From positions 1-64,000 of the forward strand of contig NZ_JAJGTZ010000043.1 of NCBI RefSeq assembly GCF_020784725.1: 64,000 nt of DNA, read 5' to 3'. The notes under the pieces were generated by a model that had not been told where the DNA came from, searched no databases, and saw nothing but the letters and a program-made list of their open reading frames with translations. This document shows positions 60,755 through 64,000 of this stretch, in pieces. How positions within the stretch are numbered: the stretch's first letter is position 1; each line of letters begins with the position of its first letter. Made by a program: the position numbers and the translations under genes. The DNA is from Limosilactobacillus reuteri. GTDB taxonomy: Bacteria; Bacillota; Bacilli; Lactobacillales; Lactobacillaceae.

Positions 60755-60920
60755 ATTATTTTAAGTAAAATATTTAACCGGAGTGTGGCGAAAAACTCAC
60801 AAGCTAGCTTACTTTTTATTCTCTTAATTAATATATACGTAAAAAAATTCTCCTTTGCATCTCATGATTCTAAAATAGTGGTACATTAAAAATGTATCTT
60901 AATCTTAGGAGGCTTAGATT

Positions 60921-61559
60921 ATGACTGACAAAATTGTTACTGCAGAAGAAATGCGATATTACGATTCTTACACCATTAATACAATCGGTATCCCTTCCCT
61001 TGTGTTAATGGAACGAGCTTCATTAGCCGTTCGCGATGAAATTTTACATGCTTTTCCAATTGCACTAAAAGATGTGGTAGTAGTTGCTGGTAGTGGAAAT
61101 AATGGCGGGGATGGAATAGCCATTGCACGTTTGCTGCATATTGCTGGTGTCCATGTAACAATCCTCAACATCGGTAATCCTAAACATGCATCTGCTGAAC
61201 ACCAAACACAAGAAAAAATCGCTCAATATTATCAAATTCCCGAAACCGCTGATCTCGCTGTCCTTAATAAGGCAACATTAATTGTCGATGCCATGTTTGG
61301 AATCGGAATCGATCGTGCAGTAAAAGGAACTTATGCTGATGCGATTAATGCGATTAATAAAACTAATGCGGTTGTCATTGCGGTAGATATGCCATCAGGA
61401 GTTAATACTGATACTGGAGAAGTAATGGGAACTGCTGTCAGAGCTACTACAACCGTAACTTTTGCCTATAATAAAGTTGGCTTAACCAAGAATGACGGAA
61501 AAGATTACGCAGGAAATGTTGTCGTCGCAAATGATATGGGAACCTATGCAGTAGACTGA
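60921..61559 (+). CDS. nnrE: NAD(P)H-hydrate epimerase
   Basis: 212 residues, YjeF N-terminal domain only. AGSGNNGGDGIAIARLLH binds the hydrate, with DAMFGIGIDRAVKG and VAVDMPSGVNTDTGEV further on. It interconverts the two forms of damaged NAD(P)H hydrate so that a separate dehydratase can repair it. TAGGAGG precedes the ATG. The dehydratase (YjeF C-terminal domain) is not fused and not in this window. Confidence 0.94.
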   Translation: MTDKIVTAEEMRYYDSYTINTIGIPSLVLMERASLAVRDEILHAFPIALKDVVVVAGSGNNGGDGIAIARLLHIAGVHVTILNIGNPKHASAEHQTQEKIAQYYQIPETADLAVLNKATLIVDAMFGIGIDRAVKGTYADAINAINKTNAVVIAVDMPSGVNTDTGEVMGTAVRATTTVTFAYNKVGLTKNDGKDYAGNVVVANDMGTYAVD

Positions 61560-61662
61560 TTGGAATATTATTTACCGAGCCGTTTTACTATTAATCACTT
61601 AATATTAATATTATTATAATAAGTGACGAACGTTTCAGTGAACTAATTTGGAGGTAAATAAT

Positions 61663-62157
61663 ATGTCAGAGTTAACAACCAAATTATTTATAGATGTTAA
61701 AAATTTTGAAAAATACCAATCAATGTTGAAGTGCCAAGTACACATTGAAGAAGAACGTCATGGTGATTATTGCTTACCAGGTTTTCCTGATCGTCACAAT
61801 TTTCACCGTCTTCTCCGGATTTTACGTAAACATGATGACGGTTTAACTAGCAAACAACTAATTTACGACTTCGATTACCGGCCAAGTGACCTTGAAGATG
61901 CTACTAAAGCATTAGTAACAAACAACTTGGCAACTACCACCCCAATTAACGAGGAGGACTACAAAATTCAACTTAACACAGAAGGTATCGAAGTTGCTGA
62001 TAATCTGCTAAAGCGTCGAGACAAAATTGCTGAAGCTGCTTACCACACATTGAGTGAAAATGAACAACGAGAATTAGATCGCCTTGTAAACAAGCTAATA
62101 GAGGATTATGCAACCCGCGATGTAAATTATAACGCCCTTGGAAATATTTGCCGTTAA
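61663..62157 (+). CDS. MarR-like winged-helix protein (inferred)
   Basis: 164 residues from the ATG at 61663 (TTGGAGG upstream). The middle part (LLRILRKHDDGLTSKQLIYD in part, LEDATKALVTNNLATTTP) fits a winged helix, followed by a C-terminal helical pair, as in MarR proteins. Clear MarR signatures are weak, so the call is inferred. Single gene ending at a bidirectional terminator. Confidence 0.65.
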   Translation: MSELTTKLFIDVKNFEKYQSMLKCQVHIEEERHGDYCLPGFPDRHNFHRLLRILRKHDDGLTSKQLIYDFDYRPSDLEDATKALVTNNLATTTPINEEDYKIQLNTEGIEVADNLLKRRDKIAEAAYHTLSENEQRELDRLVNKLIEDYATRDVNYNALGNICR

Positions 62158-62172
62158 AATAATATCCTATTC

Positions 62173-62228
62173 AAAAAAGGCAGAGGCTAAGAGAACTTTT
62201 CTATGATCTCTTAGTTTCTGCCTTTTTT
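62173..62228. terminator. Bidirectional terminator before hisS
   Basis: AAAAAAGGCAGA pairs with TCTGCCTTTTTT, with an inner CTAAGAGA/TCTCTTAG pairing. It separates convergent genes. Confidence 0.9.
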
Positions 62229-62280
62229 AGTGGCGGCTAGCCTTATTAAGAAAGTACTTTCCCGCTCGCTTTTATTTTAG

Positions 62281-63558
62281 TTATTTCAAATATTCTGCTG
62301 GATTTGCTACAAAATCGCTAACTTTAATAGTTGTTGCATCCTTAGTAGCAGCATTCTTTAATTGGAAAGTTCCTTCTTCAACTTCACGAGCGCCAAACAC
62401 TGCAAAATATTTTGCATTACGACGGAAAGCTTCTTTGATCTGCTTACCAACTTTTACTCCACTGTAATCTTTATCAGCCACAATTCCTTGCTGACGAATT
62501 TTACTGAGGACTTCAAATGCCATTTCATCCCCCTGCTGATCAGCACTAGCGAAGAAGACATCTAGTTGATCTTGAGGAGCAAATGCAGGATTTTCTTCTT
62601 GGAGTAAGAGCATTAACCGTTCGACACCCATTCCGAAGCCAATTCCACCTTCTTCAGGACCACCAAGCTGGCTAATCAAACCATTATAACGGCCCCCTGC
62701 ACAAACAGTTGTGTAACCCCCACCAAATACTGGTGAGTCTGACATAATTTCAAAAATAGTATGGTTATAGTAATCTAATCCCCGCACCATATTAGTGTCA
62801 ATTTCAAAGTCAATTCCTAATTTATTTAATAGTGCCTGCACTTCGTCAAAGTAAGCTTGGGACTCTTCATCAAGATAATCAAGGATTGATGGTGCTTCCG
62901 CAACAATCTTCTTATCACCTTCATCCTTACTATCAAGCACACGCAATGGATTCTTATATAAACGTTCTTGAGAGTCTTTACTCAATTCATCATAGTGAGG
63001 CTTCAAATAGTTAATTAATGCTTCACGGTAATCTTCACGAACTTTCTTATCCCCAAGGGTATTAATAACTAATTTAACATTTGGTACCCCAAACTTCTTA
63101 AAGAGAGCCATTGCCATTGAAATAACTTCCACATCAATCTGTGGTGACTCATTGTTTAATGCCTCAACTCCAATTTGGTGGAATTCACGTTGTCGCCCTG
63201 ATTGTGGTCGTTCATACCGAAACATTGGTCCCATGTAATAAACTTTATAAGGTTTAGGATATTCTGGACCATAGAGCTTATTTTCTACATAAGCCCGTAC
63301 TACTCCAGCTGTCCCCTCTGGACGCAATGCAATATGACGATCACCCTTATCATGGAAATCGTACATTTCTTTTTCAACAATATCTGAAGTATCACCCACA
63401 TTCCGTGAAAAAACATGATAGTCTTCAAACATCGGTGTTCGAATTCCACGGTATCCAAACTGGTTAAAAACTTCGTGCGCATTTTGTTCTACTTTTTCCC
63501 AAATGCTTGTAGTTCCTGGTAAGATATCTGCAGTTCCCTTTGGCTTTTGATAATCCAT
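62281..63558 (-). CDS. hisS: Histidyl-tRNA synthetase
   Basis: 425 residues from the ATG at 63558 (GAAAGGGG 11 bases upstream; the frame extends 12 codons earlier without a site). Class II synthetase motifs: RGIRTPMFEDYHVF, GPMFRYERPQSGRQREFHQ (motif 2, in part), the histidine motif MVRGLDYYNHTIFE and GGGYTTVCAGGRYNGL. It charges tRNA-His. The T-box leader upstream controls it. Secure call. Confidence 0.97.
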   Translation of the reverse strand: MDYQKPKGTADILPGTTSIWEKVEQNAHEVFNQFGYRGIRTPMFEDYHVFSRNVGDTSDIVEKEMYDFHDKGDRHIALRPEGTAGVVRAYVENKLYGPEYPKPYKVYYMGPMFRYERPQSGRQREFHQIGVEALNNESPQIDVEVISMAMALFKKFGVPNVKLVINTLGDKKVREDYREALINYLKPHYDELSKDSQERLYKNPLRVLDSKDEGDKKIVAEAPSILDYLDEESQAYFDEVQALLNKLGIDFEIDTNMVRGLDYYNHTIFEIMSDSPVFGGGYTTVCAGGRYNGLISQLGGPEEGGIGFGMGVERLMLLLQEENPAFAPQDQLDVFFASADQQGDEMAFEVLSKIRQQGIVADKDYSGVKVGKQIKEAFRRNAKYFAVFGAREVEEGTFQLKNAATKDATTIKVSDFVANPAEYLK

Positions 63559-63586
63559 TAACTGTGTTTCCCCTTTCGTTACGTAT

Positions 63587-63840
63587 AAAAACAAAAGCCC
63601 TCTAAGACCTTAACAGCCTTAGAGGGCGATATTCATCACTGTTCCACCTCTATTTCACAGTAACCTCACAGCCACTGCCTCATGGAGTTGCGTTAACTCC
63701 TGACGATAACGGAATCACCGGAACAGACTACTAAAATTCATCCTTTCAGCTAGTAGAGGTGGATCATGTCTGCTCCCAGCTCTCAGTTCAACTGGATCTC
63801 TGTCAATTACACAGGCACTTTGTTTCTACATCAATGCTTT
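63587..63840 (-). promoter_or_regulatory. T-box leader of hisS
   Basis: On the minus strand the T-box sequence reads AGAGGTGGAACAGTG (63652-63638), and the terminator AGCCCTCTAAG/CTTAGAGGGC with a T-run lies at 63627-63587. A CAC histidine codon (63761-63759) lies on the 3' strand of the likely specifier loop, after GACATGATC and before CTCT. The next base is C rather than the usual purine, so the specifier position is likely but not proven. Confidence 0.85.
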
Positions 63841-63884
63841 TATAATACATTAGTGATTTTACCATAGCTTACAGATTTTGGGTA

Positions 63885-64000
63885 TCATTTATCTAAATTA
63901 AGCCGTCGCTGAACTCGGTGTAAATACCATAAATAAAGACAGATAATAATCAAAGTACCGGTCATTAGACAAAAGACTGAAATAAATAAAAATTGATAAC
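63885..64000 (-). CDS. C-terminus of a membrane protein (cut by window edge)
   Basis: On the minus strand the frame reads YQFLFISVFCLMTGTLIII (in part), then CLYLWYLHRVQRRLNLDK and a stop at 63885. It is one hydrophobic helix and a basic tail. The rest lies outside the window, so no family can be named. It lies upstream of hisS on the same strand. Confidence 0.5.
   Translation of the reverse strand, partial: YQFLFISVFCLMTGTLIIICLYLWYLHRVQRRLNLDK

Noticed and set aside
60698-60889. 63-codon open frame after repeat copy B
   Set aside because: Starts inside the repeat, with no ribosome site and no protein features.
1-64000. CRISPR array or prophage
   Set aside because: No regularly spaced direct repeats, cas genes, integrase or phage structural genes were seen.
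1-64000. rRNA or tRNA genes
   Set aside because: No tRNA cloverleaf with T-arm consensus nor rRNA segment was recognised; T-box sequences can look similar but are leaders here.

Overview
The window is low-GC Firmicute DNA, most likely a chromosomal segment of a heterofermentative Lactobacillaceae species close to Limosilactobacillus reuteri. That reading rests on family content (glycerol dehydrogenase, BrnQ, a KxYKxGKxW-like LPQTG surface protein, LysM-NlpC/P60 hydrolase, C69 dipeptidase, S11 carboxypeptidase, several YkuD L,D-transpeptidases), on strong AGGAGG-type ribosome sites, on frequent TTG starts and on control by T-boxes, a purine riboswitch and terminators. No database was searched, so the species is an inference.

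Layout. 1-500: edge of an IS200/IS605 insertion with its end hairpin. 0.5-4.5 kb: cardiolipin synthase, MFS exporter, macrodomain hydrolase and a membrane-bound XRE regulator. 4.5-5.6 kb: noncoding, hairpin-rich, probably decayed DNA. 5.6-12.3 kb, minus strand: membrane-anchored unknown, PepO, and a MoxR-like AAA ATPase / VWA-metallopeptidase operon followed by 3-methyladenine glycosylase. 12.3-16.5 kb: small and unknown genes, a doubly damaged lipoprotein gene and an Rpn-type nuclease with eight heptad repeats. 16.5-21.4 kb: a three-gene surface operon (Ser-rich lipoprotein, SEC10/PgrA-like LPQTG protein, membrane-anchored partner) facing an XRE regulator across an inverted repeat. 21.4-29.4 kb: DHH phosphoesterase, DUF2325 protein, T-box-controlled brnQ, glucosaminidase, ABC-F ATPase. 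29.6-32 kb: small XRE/membrane-protein modules. 32.3-33.4 kb: LysM-NlpC/P60 hydrolase. 33.4-36.4 kb: a tryptophan-type ABC importer behind a leader-peptide attenuator. 36.4-37.4 kb: CadD-like exporter and CzrA-type metal sensor with a near-perfect operator. 37.5-45 kb: MATE, UbiA-like prenyltransferase, thioredoxin, TerC, RluA, CorA, C69 dipeptidase. 45-50 kb: riboswitch-controlled purine permease, T-box-controlled NhaC antiporter, YfcC transporter. 50-57 kb: phosphatase, LtaS-like enzyme, GldA, DUF915 hydrolase, DacA. 57-60.6 kb: an L,D-transpeptidase cluster including a paralogue without the catalytic motif. 60.6-64 kb: NnrE, a MarR-like protein, T-box-controlled hisS and a cut membrane-protein gene.

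Themes. Amino-acid and nucleobase supply is controlled in the leader RNA at five places (brnQ, trp transporter, purine permease, nhaC, hisS). Envelope building and remodelling is the other main theme (Cls, GH73, NlpC/P60, LtaS, DacA, L,D-transpeptidases). The strongest candidates for something new are: the trp attenuator, in which one antiterminator may undo two successive terminators by a relay of base pairing; the inactive L,D-transpeptidase with its small membrane-protein neighbours; and a roughly 175-bp intergenic repeat present twice with compensatory stem changes.
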